Shown here one piece after another: positions 1-8,380 of a DNA stretch of 64,000 bases. Source of the DNA: Streptomyces sp. rh34 (GTDB lineage: Bacteria > Actinomycetota > Actinomycetes > Streptomycetales > Streptomycetaceae); assembly GCF_002551245.1 (NCBI RefSeq), contig NZ_NTGZ01000007.1:1-64000 (forward strand), read 5' to 3'. Made by a program: the position numbers and the translations under genes. Within the stretch, counting starts at the first letter, position 1. Each line of letters opens with the position of its first letter. The notes below the pieces were generated by a model. That model did no database searches. It was given only the letters and a program-made list of their open reading frames with translations, and had not been told where the DNA came from.

Positions 1-19
1 AGATGTGTATAAGAGACAG
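1..19 (+). other. Tn5/Nextera mosaic-end adapter
   Basis: The first 19 bases read AGATGTGTATAAGAGACAG, which is exactly the mosaic end used in Nextera tagmentation libraries. The bases after it have Streptomyces-like composition and continue an open reading frame. I infer untrimmed adapter at a contig end, not biology. Genomic sequence starts at about base 20. Confidence 0.95.
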
Positions 20-753
20 CCCCACAGCAGGAGCGGGAGCCCGGCCGCGAGCTGGACGGCGGCGACGGCACGGGCGCGGGGGCCGCGCACCCACGGGCCG
101 ATCCTGCTGCTCTCGACCGCGTCCAGTTCCACGCGTACGGCATCGCGCCAGCCGGCCCACTCGACGCGTTCCACCCCACGCTGTACCGCCGCGACGCTCC
201 GCAGCCGGTCCGCGCTCTCGCCCGGTGAGAGCCCGGCGGGCAGGGTCAGTCCGGTGCGGGTGAGAACGGCGAGCAGTCCGCGCAGCCGGGTGTCCGCGTC
301 CCCGTCCGGATCGGGGCGGGTCAGCTCCTCCAGCGCCTGTACGTCCAGCACCGGGTCGAGGCCGAGCCGGAGCGCGAAGGTGCGCAGAGCCTCGCCCTCG
401 CCCACCGGGGTGCCGTCGGTCAGCCAGACGTAGCCCACGGGCCGGCGGAATCCGGCGGCGAGGGTGAACCCGGCCCGGTCGGCGTCCCACCACAGGGCGA
501 GCACCGGCCAGGTGGAGCCGACGGCGAGCGCGGTGGCCCAGCCGCCGAGGACCCGGTCCACCGGCTCGGCCTCCTGCTCCGGGCCCCTCCCCTCACCCCC
601 GCTCCGCCAGGGCTTCCCCTCCGGGACGAGCACGCTCCACTCCTCGCCCGCCCGGGCCAGCAGCATCTGCTCGCGCAGCAGGTGGGCGAGCGGCCGTACG
701 GTCTCGGGGTCGGCCCGGCACAGCAGGAGGGCCCCGGTGGATGTCGCGTTCAT
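20..753 (-). CDS. hypothetical protein, 3' end cut off by the contig edge
   Basis: A minus-strand frame opens with ATG at 753 and runs without a stop to the adapter junction, giving about 245 residues. It begins MNATSTGALLLCRADPETV. It reads as a soluble Streptomyces protein rich in Leu, Arg and acidic residues. The last visible residues (LAAGLPLLLWG) are hydrophobic and could begin a membrane segment. I recognise no domain. The gene is divergent from the DUF4097/PadR pair, and the roughly 200-bp gap between them should hold both promoters. Its C-terminus is missing because the contig ends here, not because of a visible mutation. It is real by codon use but its function is unknown. Confidence 0.6.
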
Positions 754-883
754 GGCTCACACGCTAGGGCAATATGCCCCTTTTTGACGTTGCTGCGTGC
801 AATTTACCCCCTGCCAGCACCACCTGACCTCGCCCGACCTCACCCACCACCCTCCTCCGACTCCCCTTGACTTCACCCATCCG

Positions 884-915
884 CGATATATCGTGTTCTG
901 GACGAGACGCGATAT
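884..915 (+). promoter_or_regulatory. candidate PadR operator, palindrome plus half-site
   Basis: CGATATATCG at 884-893 is a perfect 10-bp palindrome. A second CGATAT half-site lies at 910-915, about 35 bp before the ATG of the DUF4097 gene. AT-rich CGATAT palindromes are typical PadR-family targets in actinobacteria, and the second gene of this operon encodes a PadR protein, so autoregulation is a reasonable inference. Confidence 0.6.
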
Positions 916-949
916 GTTGCGTTGCCACGCTTTCCGGGAGGTCACATCC

Positions 950-1807
950 ATGCCTGTGTCGACATGGACCATCGCCGAGCCGCGGAAGCTCGCCTTCGGG
1001 GATCCGGTGGCGGCGCTCCACGTGCGCATCGTCGACGGCACGGTCAACGTGGTCGGGACCGACGAGCCGGACGCCCGGCTGGAGATCTCCGCGATCGAGG
1101 GCCCGCCGCTGATCGTGACCCAGGAGGACGGCCGGCTCACCGTGGCCTACGAGGACCTGCCCTGGCAGGACTTGCTGCGCTGGTTCGACCCCAAGGGCCG
1201 CCGCCGCAGCGCCGTGGTCACGCTCGTCGTGCCGGCCGCTTCCTCGGTCGAGGTCGGCGTGATCGGCGCCGGGGCCGTCGTCTCCGGTATCAGCGGCCGC
1301 ACCGAGGTCCGCGGCATCACCGGGGACTCCACGCTCGTCGGGCTGACCGGCGCGGTGCGCGGGGAGTCCGTGTCGGGCAGCCTGGAGGCCCAGAGCGTCA
1401 CGGGGGACCTGCGCTTCCACTCCGTGTCCGGCGATCTGACGGTGGTCGACGGCGCGGGGACCTCGGTCCGGGCCGAGTCGGTCAGCGGCGCCATGGTGGT
1501 GGACGTCGACCCGTCCGGGAAGCCCACGGACATCCGGCTGACCACCGTGTCCGGCGAGATCGCGATCCGGCTGCCGCACCCGGCCGACGCCAGGGTCGAG
1601 GCGAACACCGCGAGCGGGGCCGTCTCCAACGCCTTCGAGGACCTGCGGGTCGGCGGGCAGTGGGGGGCGAAGAAGATCACCGGCACGCTGGGCGCCGGGA
1701 CGGGGACCCTGCGGGCGACGACCGTGTCCGGTTCGATCGCCCTGTTGCGCAGGCCGCCCGCCGAGGACGACGCGTACGCCACCGAGCCGACCGGAAAGGT
1801 TCTCTGA
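950..1807 (+). CDS. DUF4097 family beta-strand repeat protein
   Basis: This encodes a 285-residue protein made mostly of short repeated beta strands with recurring S-V-S-G and T-V-S-G units (for example GESVSGSLEAQSVTGDL), the pattern of DUF4097 adhesin-like solenoids. There is no signal peptide or membrane segment. I start it at the ATG at 950 because GGGAGG lies just upstream (936-941). A longer frame back to 797 adds Pro/His-rich residues typical of non-coding GC-rich DNA. The stop is one base from the start of the PadR gene, so the two are co-transcribed. DUF4097 next to PadR is a common actinobacterial pair, usually linked to envelope stress. The biochemical role is unknown. Confidence 0.85.
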   Translation: MPVSTWTIAEPRKLAFGDPVAALHVRIVDGTVNVVGTDEPDARLEISAIEGPPLIVTQEDGRLTVAYEDLPWQDLLRWFDPKGRRRSAVVTLVVPAASSVEVGVIGAGAVVSGISGRTEVRGITGDSTLVGLTGAVRGESVSGSLEAQSVTGDLRFHSVSGDLTVVDGAGTSVRAESVSGAMVVDVDPSGKPTDIRLTTVSGEIAIRLPHPADARVEANTASGAVSNAFEDLRVGGQWGAKKITGTLGAGTGTLRATTVSGSIALLRRPPAEDDAYATEPTGKVL

Positions 1808-1808
1808 C

Positions 1809-2861
1809 ATGCCTCCCGTATTCGCCCACGGCCGTCTGCGGCTGTACCTCCTCAAGCTCCTGGACGAGGCTCCCCGCCACGGCTACGAGGTCATTCGCCT
1901 GTTGGAGGAGCGCTTCCAGGGCCTGTACGCCCCGTCCGCCGGCACGGTCTACCCGCGGCTGGCCAAACTGGAGGCCGAGGGCCTGGTCACCCACGCCACC
2001 GAGGGCGGCCGCAAGGTCTACTCGATCACCGACGCTGGGCGCGAGGAGCTGGCGGGCCGCGGCGGCGAACTGGCCGACCTGGAGCTGGAGATCCGCGACT
2101 CGGTCTCCGAGCTGGCCGCCGAGATACGCGACGACGTGAGGGGCGCGGCGGGCCGGCTCCGCAGCGACATGCGGGCGGCGGCGTCGGAGTCCCGGCACGG
2201 CACGAAGGCGGGGGCCGGAAGCGGCAAGGACAGGGGAAAGGGCGAACCTTCCTCCCCCTTCGGTGACTTCCGTGACTTCCGCGACTTCGGCGGCCTGGGC
2301 GACCTCGGCGACAGCGAGGCGTGGCGCACGGCCAAGGAGGAGCTGCGCCGGGCCGGTCAGGAGTGGAAGGAGCAGGCACGCCGGGCGAAGGACGAGTCCC
2401 GGCGCGCCCGCGAGGACGCCCAGCAGGCCCGCCGTCAGGCCAAGGAGGCCCAGGAGAAGGCGCGCGAGCAGATGCAGACCGCCGCCCGCCAGGTCCAGGA
2501 GCACTTCGCGCGGGGCGACTGGCCCTCCGGCGTACGGGAAGGCCTCGCGGAGATCACCGGCCAGCTCGGCGGCTTCGCGCGCTCCGGTGCCTGGCCCCCG
2601 TTCGGCAAGCCCGAGCCGGACGCCGCCCCGGCCGCCCCGGTTCCCGACGACGGCTTCGACTGGGGCGCGGACGCGCCGGCCACGGGCGACCCGGTACGTG
2701 ACCTGGACCGCCTGCTGGACCATTTCCGCGACGGCATCCGGGACGCGGCCCGCGATCACGGAGTGACGGAGACCCAGCTCGCGGAGGCCCGCCGCCACCT
2801 GGGCGCGGCGACGGCGCGGATCGAGGCGCTGCTGACGACGGAGGCCGAGGGGAAGGCCTGA
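1809..2861 (+). CDS. PadR family transcriptional regulator with long C-terminal extension
   Basis: Residues 1-75 form a PadR winged helix (LRLYLLKLLDEAPRHGYEVI, then GTVYPRLAKLEAEGLV and a Y-S-I-T wing). Residues 80-230 are an extended charged, Arg/Ala/Glu-rich coiled-coil region. The last 80 residues carry another helical segment. At 350 residues it is roughly twice the length of a basic PadR protein. Proteins of this family bind as dimers through the C-terminal helices and usually repress their own operon. The ATG is one base after the stop of the DUF4097 gene, so translation is probably coupled. The signal it senses cannot be read from the sequence. Confidence 0.88.
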   Translation: MPPVFAHGRLRLYLLKLLDEAPRHGYEVIRLLEERFQGLYAPSAGTVYPRLAKLEAEGLVTHATEGGRKVYSITDAGREELAGRGGELADLELEIRDSVSELAAEIRDDVRGAAGRLRSDMRAAASESRHGTKAGAGSGKDRGKGEPSSPFGDFRDFRDFGGLGDLGDSEAWRTAKEELRRAGQEWKEQARRAKDESRRAREDAQQARRQAKEAQEKAREQMQTAARQVQEHFARGDWPSGVREGLAEITGQLGGFARSGAWPPFGKPEPDAAPAAPVPDDGFDWGADAPATGDPVRDLDRLLDHFRDGIRDAARDHGVTETQLAEARRHLGAATARIEALLTTEAEGKA

Positions 2862-2922
2862 GCCGGGGCCCGACGGAGAGGCGGACGTCCGGAACCGGGC
2901 GCCCGCCTCTCCGTGCGTACGC

Positions 2923-3507
2923 TCACCCGGCCTTGGCCTGTCCCTGGCCCCCGTCGGCGCCGGGGCCGTACAGCGCGCGCTGCACGGTCGCGTAGGTCGC
3001 ACCGTGCTCGGCGAGGACGTCGGCGACGACTCCGGGCATCGCGGTGAGGGCCAGGAGCAGGTGCTCCTCGCCGATGAACCGGTCGCCGCGCCCCAGGGCG
3101 ACCCGTAGCGACTTCTCCAGGACGGTCTTCGCGCCCGGGGTGAAGGGGCGGTGCCCGGACCACCACCACCGGTGTCCGCCCCGGCCGGTCGCCAGGGCTC
3201 CTTCGCCGTGGGCCCCTTCGACCCGGGAGACGATCGCGCCGATATCGATCCCGATGCCGGCGAGGGCGTCGGTGTCGGCCTTGGTCAGGCCGCCACGGCG
3301 GCGGGCCCCGGCGAAGGAAGCCTCCAGGGAGGCCCGGCGGTCCCGGAGGCCGAGGGCGGTGACGGCGAACGAGGCCCGGCCGCCCTCCTGTTCCAGCAGG
3401 GCGAGCAGCAGGTGTTCCTCGGTGACCGAGTCGGCCCCGCCGCGCTCGGCCTGTCCCACCGCGCCCTTCACGGTGGCGCGGGCCCCTCGGGTGAATCGCT
3501 CGAACAT
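2923..3507 (-). CDS. Clp protease N-terminal domain protein (Clp-N only)
   Basis: A 194-residue protein with two Clp-N repeats: residues about 1-60 (FERFTRGARATVKGA, then TEEHLLLALLEQEGG) and about 110-175 (FTPGAKTVLEKSLRVALGRG, then GEEHLLLALTA). Full ClpC/ClpA carries these repeats in front of two AAA+ ATPase modules, which are absent here, so this is a stand-alone substrate- or adaptor-binding module and not an unfoldase. I chose the ATG at 3507 because it overlaps the stop of the upstream HTH gene (TGATG), implying translational coupling. The frame extends to 3576 but that part lies inside the HTH gene. The paired HTH/Clp-N arrangement is common in Streptomyces. Confidence 0.82.
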   Translation of the reverse strand: MFERFTRGARATVKGAVGQAERGGADSVTEEHLLLALLEQEGGRASFAVTALGLRDRRASLEASFAGARRRGGLTKADTDALAGIGIDIGAIVSRVEGAHGEGALATGRGGHRWWWSGHRPFTPGAKTVLEKSLRVALGRGDRFIGEEHLLLALTAMPGVVADVLAEHGATYATVQRALYGPGADGGQGQAKAG

Positions 3508-3716
3508 CAACGCCTCCCGTACTTCTTGTGCACGGCCTGCCGGCTGACGCCCAGCTCGGCGGCGATCTCCTGCCACGACCAGCCCTGGACGCGGGCACTT
3601 CTGACTTGTACGGCTTCGAGCTGCTCCAGCAGCCGCCGCAGCGCGGCCACCGCCCGCAGCCCGACGCGCGGATCGCGGTCACCGGCGCGTGCGGCCAGGT
3701 CCGTTGCTTCGGTCAT
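3507..3716 (-). CDS. small helix-turn-helix DNA-binding protein
   Basis: A 69-residue protein with a helical N-terminal half (RAVAALRRLLEQLEAVQV) and a C-terminal helix-turn-helix, WSWQEIAAELGVSRQAVHKK, like the resolvase/sigma-type HTH used by small actinobacterial regulators. I prefer the ATG at 3716. The TTG at 3725 would lie inside the predicted -10 hexamer, while the ATG coincides with the predicted transcription start, making the mRNA leaderless. Two inverted repeats cover the promoter, so it probably represses itself and the downstream Clp-N gene. Confidence 0.75.
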   Translation of the reverse strand: MTEATDLAARAGDRDPRVGLRAVAALRRLLEQLEAVQVRSARVQGWSWQEIAAELGVSRQAVHKKYGRR

Positions 3717-3718
3717 GG

Positions 3719-3763
3719 ATGTCAACCTACATTGACATCACTCCACCGTCAATCAAAGTTGAC
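3719..3763 (-). promoter_or_regulatory. promoter covered by two inverted repeats upstream of HTH/Clp-N
   Basis: On the minus strand a -35 TTGACG (3752-3747) and -10 TAGGTT (3729-3724) are 17 bp apart. Each sits inside an inverted repeat: 3719-3738 with arms ATGTCAA/TTGACAT and 3748-3763 with arms GTCAA/TTGAC. Repressor binding at both would block the promoter completely. The predicted start point is at about 3716-3717. Confidence 0.65.
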
Positions 3764-3816
3764 ATCGCCGTCGGCCGGGCGCGCATCCGGACCGGGTCGC
3801 GCCCCTTCAGGGGTGG

Positions 3817-5253
3817 TCAGTTCGTCCCTACGGGGCCGCCTTCCCGCACGGTCACCACCACCTCGGCCCCGGGCCACGCCCGTACGACTGGCCACCTCCC
3901 GCGCGACGGCTCGCCGGGACCGCCGACAACGCGCCCCTGGCCGGTGACGGAGACGCGCCAGCCCCGGGGCGAGGGCGGGAGGGACAGCTCCGTCGCTCCG
4001 GGGCGGGCGGCGGCACGGTAGGCGAGGCGGTAGGAGCGGGTGTCCGCGTCGTACGTCTCCGAGCGGACGGTCCCCGCGACGGCCGGGGCGTACGGGGTGG
4101 CGGTCCGCTCCTTGTTCGTACGGAAGCGGCCGTGCTCGTCGACCGCGCAGTAGCCGCCGCCGTAGCACCAGACGTACCCCGCCCAGCCGGAGCTGTAGCG
4201 GTTCAGGGAGTCGACGGCCTCGCGGTAGAAGCGGCCCATGTGGGGGAGGGCGTTGTTCAGGGGCCCCCATTCGCCGACGACCACGGGCATCCGGTGGCGG
4301 GCCGGGTACGTGGTGACGGCGGCCTCGTACGCCTCGATCCAGCCGGCCGAGGGATCGTAGTCCGCACCCGCCTCCATGGCGGTGTTGTAGAAGTGCGGGG
4401 CGTACACGGTCCGGCGGTCCTCGATCCGGCCGAGCCCGGTGGGGACGCCCTCGCCGACGATGGGGGTCGGCTCGACGAAGAGCCAGGTGTCGCGGTCCTT
4501 CGCCCGGACGGCGCGGGCGAGCCGGTTGTACATCGGGGTGAGGTACTGGGCCTCGATCCGGCGGGCGGCGGTGGGCAGGTCCTCGCCCTCACGCAGCTCC
4601 CCCATCGGCTCGTTGATCAGGTCGTAGCCGATGACGGCCGGATGGTCGCGGAACCGTGTCGCGAGGACCTGCCACACGGCGGCCTGGGCGCGCTGGAGGT
4701 CGGGGTCCTCGTAGAGGTGGGTGAAGGCCCGCTGGACGGCGGGCTGGAAATACTCGGAGAACCAGTCGTCGGGGTTCGGGGTGAACGGCAGCCCGTCGGT
4801 CCTGGTGGCCCAGGCGGGGATGCCCCGGTGCCCGAACGCGGGCCCGAAGACGTCCTGGTGGGCGTCGATGAGGACGTGGACGCGATGCTTGCGCGCCCAG
4901 TCCAGGACGCGTTCGATGCGCCGGAGGTAGCGCTCGCTGTACTGGCCGCGCCGGGGCTCCAGATCGTCCCAGAAGACCAGCAGCCGGGCGAAGTTGAAGC
5001 CGTTCGCGCGCAGGTCGCGGAAGTGCCGTTCGGTGATGGCGGTGAGGGCGGCCTCGCCGCGGTTCGCCTTGTCCTCGACGTTCCAGCCGCGCAGGGTGAG
5101 GGTGCGCCCCTGACCGTCGGTCAGCGGCGGGATGCCGTGCCCGGAGGCCTGTACGGGTGCGGGTGCGGGGCGCGCCGAGGCGGCGGGGGCGAGGGCCCCC
5201 GCCGCGAGCACGGACGCGACGACAACTGCCATGAGTGCTCTGCCCATTCGCAT
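3817..5253 (-). CDS. secreted GH5 glycoside hydrolase, endoglycoceramidase-like
   Basis: This 478-residue protein has a Sec signal peptide (Arg at 2 and 5, hydrophobic core about 7-22, Ala-rich cleavage region near 27). A (beta/alpha)8 catalytic domain follows: GWNVEDKANRG near 57, the acid/base Glu215 in DLINEPMGE and the nucleophile Glu328 in VVVGEWG. The C-terminal 90 residues look like a small beta domain. The two glutamates on strands 4 and 7 fit clan GH-A. The overall pattern resembles the GH5 subfamily of endoglycoceramidases, enzymes that cut the glycan from glycolipids, but cellulase-like activity cannot be excluded. It is transcribed alone and probably acts outside the cell. Confidence 0.82.
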   Translation of the reverse strand: MRMGRALMAVVVASVLAAGALAPAASARPAPAPVQASGHGIPPLTDGQGRTLTLRGWNVEDKANRGEAALTAITERHFRDLRANGFNFARLLVFWDDLEPRRGQYSERYLRRIERVLDWARKHRVHVLIDAHQDVFGPAFGHRGIPAWATRTDGLPFTPNPDDWFSEYFQPAVQRAFTHLYEDPDLQRAQAAVWQVLATRFRDHPAVIGYDLINEPMGELREGEDLPTAARRIEAQYLTPMYNRLARAVRAKDRDTWLFVEPTPIVGEGVPTGLGRIEDRRTVYAPHFYNTAMEAGADYDPSAGWIEAYEAAVTTYPARHRMPVVVGEWGPLNNALPHMGRFYREAVDSLNRYSSGWAGYVWCYGGGYCAVDEHGRFRTNKERTATPYAPAVAGTVRSETYDADTRSYRLAYRAAARPGATELSLPPSPRGWRVSVTGQGRVVGGPGEPSRGRWPVVRAWPGAEVVVTVREGGPVGTN

Positions 5254-5309
5254 GGGCCGATCCCATCAGCAGAACTGACGAACCATCAAGAGCGCGGCGT
5301 CGAACGCTT

Positions 5310-6278
5310 TCAGCTGGTGGGGTTCAGCACGATCTTCCCGAAGAGGTCGCCCGACTCCAGCCGCCGGAACCCCTCCCGGGCCCGGTCCAGCGGCAGCACC
5401 TCGTCGATGACCGGGCGGACCCCGGTGGTCGCGCAGAACGCGAGCAGGTCCTCCAGCTCGTCCTTGGACCCCATGGTGGAGCCGACGACCTTCAGCTCCA
5501 GGAAGAAGATCCGGGTCAGCTCGGCGTGGGCGGGCCGGTCGCCGCTGGTGGCCCCGGAGATGACGAGGGTGCCGCCGGGGCGCAGCGACTTCACGGAGTG
5601 GGACCAGGTGGCGGCCCCCACGGTCTCGATGACGGCGTCCACCCGCTGGGGCAGCCGGGCGCCGGGCTCGTACGCCTCCAGCGCGCCGAGTTCGACCGCC
5701 CGCTCACGCTTGGCCTTGTCCCGGCTGGTGGCGAAGACCCGCAGCCCGGCGGCCTTCCCGAGCGCGATCGCGGCGGTGGCGACCCCGCCGCCGGCGCCCT
5801 GGACGAGCACGGAGTCGCCGGGCCGGACCCCGGCGTTGGTGAACAGCATCCGGTACGCGGTGAGCCAGGCGGTCGGCAGGCAGGCCGCCTCCTCGAAGCT
5901 GAGCTCCTTCGGCTTGGGCAGGACGTTCCAGGTGGGGACGGTGACCTGCTCGGCGAAGGTGCCCTGATAACGCTCGGTGAGGATGGAGCGCGGCTCCTTC
6001 GGCCCGACGCCGTGCCCCGACTGCCCGATGACGGAGTGCAGGACGACCTCGTTGCCGTCCTGGTCGACGCCGGCCGCGTCGCAGCCCAGGATCATCGGCA
6101 GCCGGTCCTGCGGGAGGCCCACGCCCCGCAGGGACCAGAGGTCGTGGTGGTTGAGGGAGGCTGCCCGGACGGTGACGGTGGTCCACCCGGGACGCGCCTC
6201 GGGGGCCGGGCGGTCACCCAGCTCCAGGCCGTCGAGGGGATGGTCGGGATCGATGCGGGCTGCGTAGGCGGCGAACAT
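5310..6278 (-). CDS. zinc-binding alcohol dehydrogenase family protein (MDR)
   Basis: A 322-residue medium-chain dehydrogenase/reductase. The GroES-like half has SLNHHDLWSLRGVG and ILGCDAAG (about 43-75). The Rossmann half has VLVQGAGGGVATAAIALGKA (about 155), ATSRDKAKRERAVELGA and PGGTLVISGATSG. The quinone-oxidoreductase-like signature suggests an NADPH-dependent reductase or dehydrogenase acting on a small carbonyl substrate. The set of Cys residues that binds structural zinc is not evident. I start at the ATG at 6278. The longer frame reads into the repeat-rich intergenic DNA. No operon partners are visible and the substrate is unknown. Confidence 0.85.
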   Translation of the reverse strand: MFAAYAARIDPDHPLDGLELGDRPAPEARPGWTTVTVRAASLNHHDLWSLRGVGLPQDRLPMILGCDAAGVDQDGNEVVLHSVIGQSGHGVGPKEPRSILTERYQGTFAEQVTVPTWNVLPKPKELSFEEAACLPTAWLTAYRMLFTNAGVRPGDSVLVQGAGGGVATAAIALGKAAGLRVFATSRDKAKRERAVELGALEAYEPGARLPQRVDAVIETVGAATWSHSVKSLRPGGTLVISGATSGDRPAHAELTRIFFLELKVVGSTMGSKDELEDLLAFCATTGVRPVIDEVLPLDRAREGFRRLESGDLFGKIVLNPTS

Positions 6279-6361
6279 GGCTCGACGATAGGCGGGGCGG
6301 GGCGACCGCGTAACCGCCTGCGTGTGTGACGCGCACCAAGCGGGGTGGGCCCGCACCACCA

Positions 6362-6520
6362 GCCTCTCCGGCGATTGAGGAGCGGGGTCCGGGGCAGCGC
6401 CCCGGGGGGCTCCGCCCCCGGACCCCCGCTGCTCAATCGCCGCAGGGGCTTGATATGCGGGCCTCCGCTGCTCAGCCGCCGCAAGGCCTTGAGGTGCGGG
6501 CACCCGCTGCCCGGCCACCA
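6362..6520. repeat. Streptomyces intergenic palindromic (REP-like) repeat cluster
   Basis: This gap holds a long imperfect hairpin: GGCGATTGAG at 6370-6379 pairs with CTCAATCGCC at 6432-6441, enclosing GGGGTCCGGGG and CCCCCGGACCCCC. Two degenerate copies of the same CCGCTGCTCA...CCGC unit follow to about 6520. Elements of this form (a 'CGATTGAGGAGC' end and a GGGGTCCGGGGC core) recur between genes in Streptomyces genomes. I see no coding potential here. Confidence 0.6.
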
Positions 6521-6556
6521 CATCGGCCGGCGGTGCGAGCCCCGCAGGCAGAGAGC

Positions 6557-6588
6557 GGGCGGGGCCCGTACCGGTACAGGCCCCGCCC
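6557..6588 (-). terminator. terminator after malic enzyme
   Basis: Sixteen-base arms (6557-6572 and 6573-6588, centred on GTACCGGTAC) form a near-perfect GC-rich hairpin with one mismatch, 24 bp past the stop of the malic enzyme gene. Like most Streptomyces terminators it lacks a long U tract. Confidence 0.65.
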
Positions 6589-6611
6589 ACCCCCAACCGC
6601 TCGACGCGGCA

Positions 6612-7853
6612 TCAGCGCCGGGCCACACCCTCCGCACGGGCCGCCGCCGCCACCGCCGCGGTGACCGCCGGGGCGACCCGCTCGTCGAACGGCGACGGGA
6701 TCACGTAGTCCGCCGCCAGCTCGTCGCCGACCACGTCGGCCAACGCGTTCGCCGCGGCGATCTTCATGCCCTCGGTGATCCGGGAGGCCCGGACCTGGAG
6801 CGCGCCCGCGAAGATGCCCGGGAACGCCAGCACGTTGTTGATCTGGTTCGGGAAGTCGGACCGCCCGGTCGCCACGACCGCCGCGTACTTGTGCGCGACC
6901 TCCGGGTGGACCTCCGGGTTCGGGTTGGCCATCGCGAAGACGTACGCGCCGGGGGCCATCGAGGCCACCGCCGCCTCCGGGACCGTACCGCCGGAGACGC
7001 CGATGAAGACGTCCGCGCCGGCGAGCGCCTGCTCCAGCGAACCGGAGAGGCCGGCCCGGTTGGTCAGCTCGGCCAGCTCGCGCTTGACCTCGGTGAGGTC
7101 GTCGCGGTCGCGGCTGACGACGCCCTTGCGGTCGGCCACGGCGACGTCGCCGATCCCGGCCTCCAGCAGGAACTTGGCGATGGCCACGCCCGCCGCGCCG
7201 GCGCCGGAGATGACGCCGCGCAGATCGCCCAGCGTCCGCCCGGAGAGCTTCGCGGCGTTGCGCAGGGCGGCGAGGGTGACGACCGCGGTGCCGTGCTGGT
7301 CGTCGTGGAAGACCGGGATGTCCAGGCGCTCCTGGAGCTTGCGCTCGATCTCGAAGCACCGGGGCGCCGAGATGTCCTCCAGGTTCACCCCGCCGAACGA
7401 GGGGGCGAGCCGGACGACGGTGTCGACGATCTCGTCGGCGTCGGTGGTCGCGAGAGCGATCGGCACCGCGTCGACGCCGCCGAACTGCTTGAAGAGGATG
7501 GCCTTGCCCTCCATGACGGGGAGGGACGCCTCGGGCCCGATGTCGCCGAGACCGAGCACGGCGGTGCCGTCCGTCACGACGGCCACGACCTGCGACTTCC
7601 AGGTGTAGTCGTGGACGAGCTCGGGGTTGTCGGCGATGGCGCTGCACACTTTCGCCACGCCGGGCGTGTACGCCAGGGAAAGGTCGTCCTTGTCCCGGAT
7701 CGGGACGGTGGACTGCACGGCCATCTTCCCGCCCCGGTGGAGGGCGAAGGCCGCGTCGAAGGGCTCGTCGGCCCCGGTGTCCGCTGCGCTCGTGCGCTGG
7801 ATGCCGCTGTCGGTGGTGCTGTCGCTGCGAGGATTGACGATCTCCGCTGCCAT
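6612..7853 (-). CDS. malic enzyme, NAD(P)-dependent
   Basis: This encodes oxidative decarboxylation of L-malate to pyruvate, linking the TCA cycle with gluconeogenesis or storage-lipid precursors. The 413-residue protein is the short bacterial form, without the phosphotransacetylase tail. It shows the family's SLAYTPGVA (about 58), TDGTAVLGLGDIGP (about 96), the metal-binding FHDDQHGTA (about 165) and the dinucleotide fold GAGAAGVAIAKFLLEAG. NPNPEVHPE and SDFPNQINNVLAFPG are also typical. NAD and NADP forms cannot be separated by eye; the syntenic S. coelicolor enzyme is recalled as NAD-dependent. The start ATG at 7853 follows AAGGGG. It is monocistronic, bounded by a terminator. Confidence 0.93.
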   Translation of the reverse strand: MAAEIVNPRSDSTTDSGIQRTSAADTGADEPFDAAFALHRGGKMAVQSTVPIRDKDDLSLAYTPGVAKVCSAIADNPELVHDYTWKSQVVAVVTDGTAVLGLGDIGPEASLPVMEGKAILFKQFGGVDAVPIALATTDADEIVDTVVRLAPSFGGVNLEDISAPRCFEIERKLQERLDIPVFHDDQHGTAVVTLAALRNAAKLSGRTLGDLRGVISGAGAAGVAIAKFLLEAGIGDVAVADRKGVVSRDRDDLTEVKRELAELTNRAGLSGSLEQALAGADVFIGVSGGTVPEAAVASMAPGAYVFAMANPNPEVHPEVAHKYAAVVATGRSDFPNQINNVLAFPGIFAGALQVRASRITEGMKIAAANALADVVGDELAADYVIPSPFDERVAPAVTAAVAAAARAEGVARR

Positions 7854-8380
7854 GGTGTTGACCCCTTAAGTCTTCATCGTTTGAGGGTGGCCACTCCTGG
7901 TTGAGGAGAGGTGGGCGGGCACCGCGTACGCGCCCCGCACCGGGCGGTCGGCCCGTCCCGGCAGGGATTGGTGGTACATACGCGCGGGCGCGCCGCACAC
8001 GCGCCCTGAGCCCCGGATGAGGGGTGTAAACGTCTTTCTTACCGGACGAACGGTGTTACGGACGAGTCCATAACAACGCGGTGACGTGACTCATAGTCGA
8101 ATATCTGGACAAGTCGGCAAACCGGCATAAATGCCGTCCACTGGTCGAGGCATGCCGAAGATTCTCCGGCAGAGGGAATGAATGCCCACAGATGGTCCGG
8201 TCCTCGCGGACCGGCCGTTGATGTTCGGGGGTCGCCCGTTATCCGATTTTGACATGGCGGGACCCCTGAATGGGCCAGTCCAAATGGCAGGATGCCGTCA
8301 TCACACAAGGTGGCGACACTCGAAGGTGCGTGCCAAGCCGCCCACCAGCACCTCACCCTCACCTGCCGGAGGATCCCGAC
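7854..8380. other. 527-bp intergenic region, divergent promoters
   Basis: This gap separates the divergent malic enzyme and amino acid transporter genes. It is less GC-rich than its surroundings between about 8030 and 8300, as expected of promoter DNA. I find a TTGACA hexamer at 8249-8254 on the plus strand but no convincing -10 at 16-18 bp. The open frame from 8270 that runs into the transporter gene lacks typical codon use before 8381. No RNA gene or repeat is evident. Confidence 0.5.

Noticed and set aside
764..1855. Long minus-strand frame opposite the DUF4097 gene
   Set aside because: It is the high-GC shadow of a well-supported plus-strand gene, with Arg/Gly/Pro-rich residues and no start context.
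4132..5967. 611-residue plus-strand frame across the GH5 and dehydrogenase genes
   Set aside because: It spans two minus-strand genes with clear catalytic motifs, and its residue composition is that of a shadow frame.
8249..8280. TTGACA as -35 of the amino acid transporter operon
   Set aside because: No acceptable -10 at 15-19 bp, so the promoter is not claimed.
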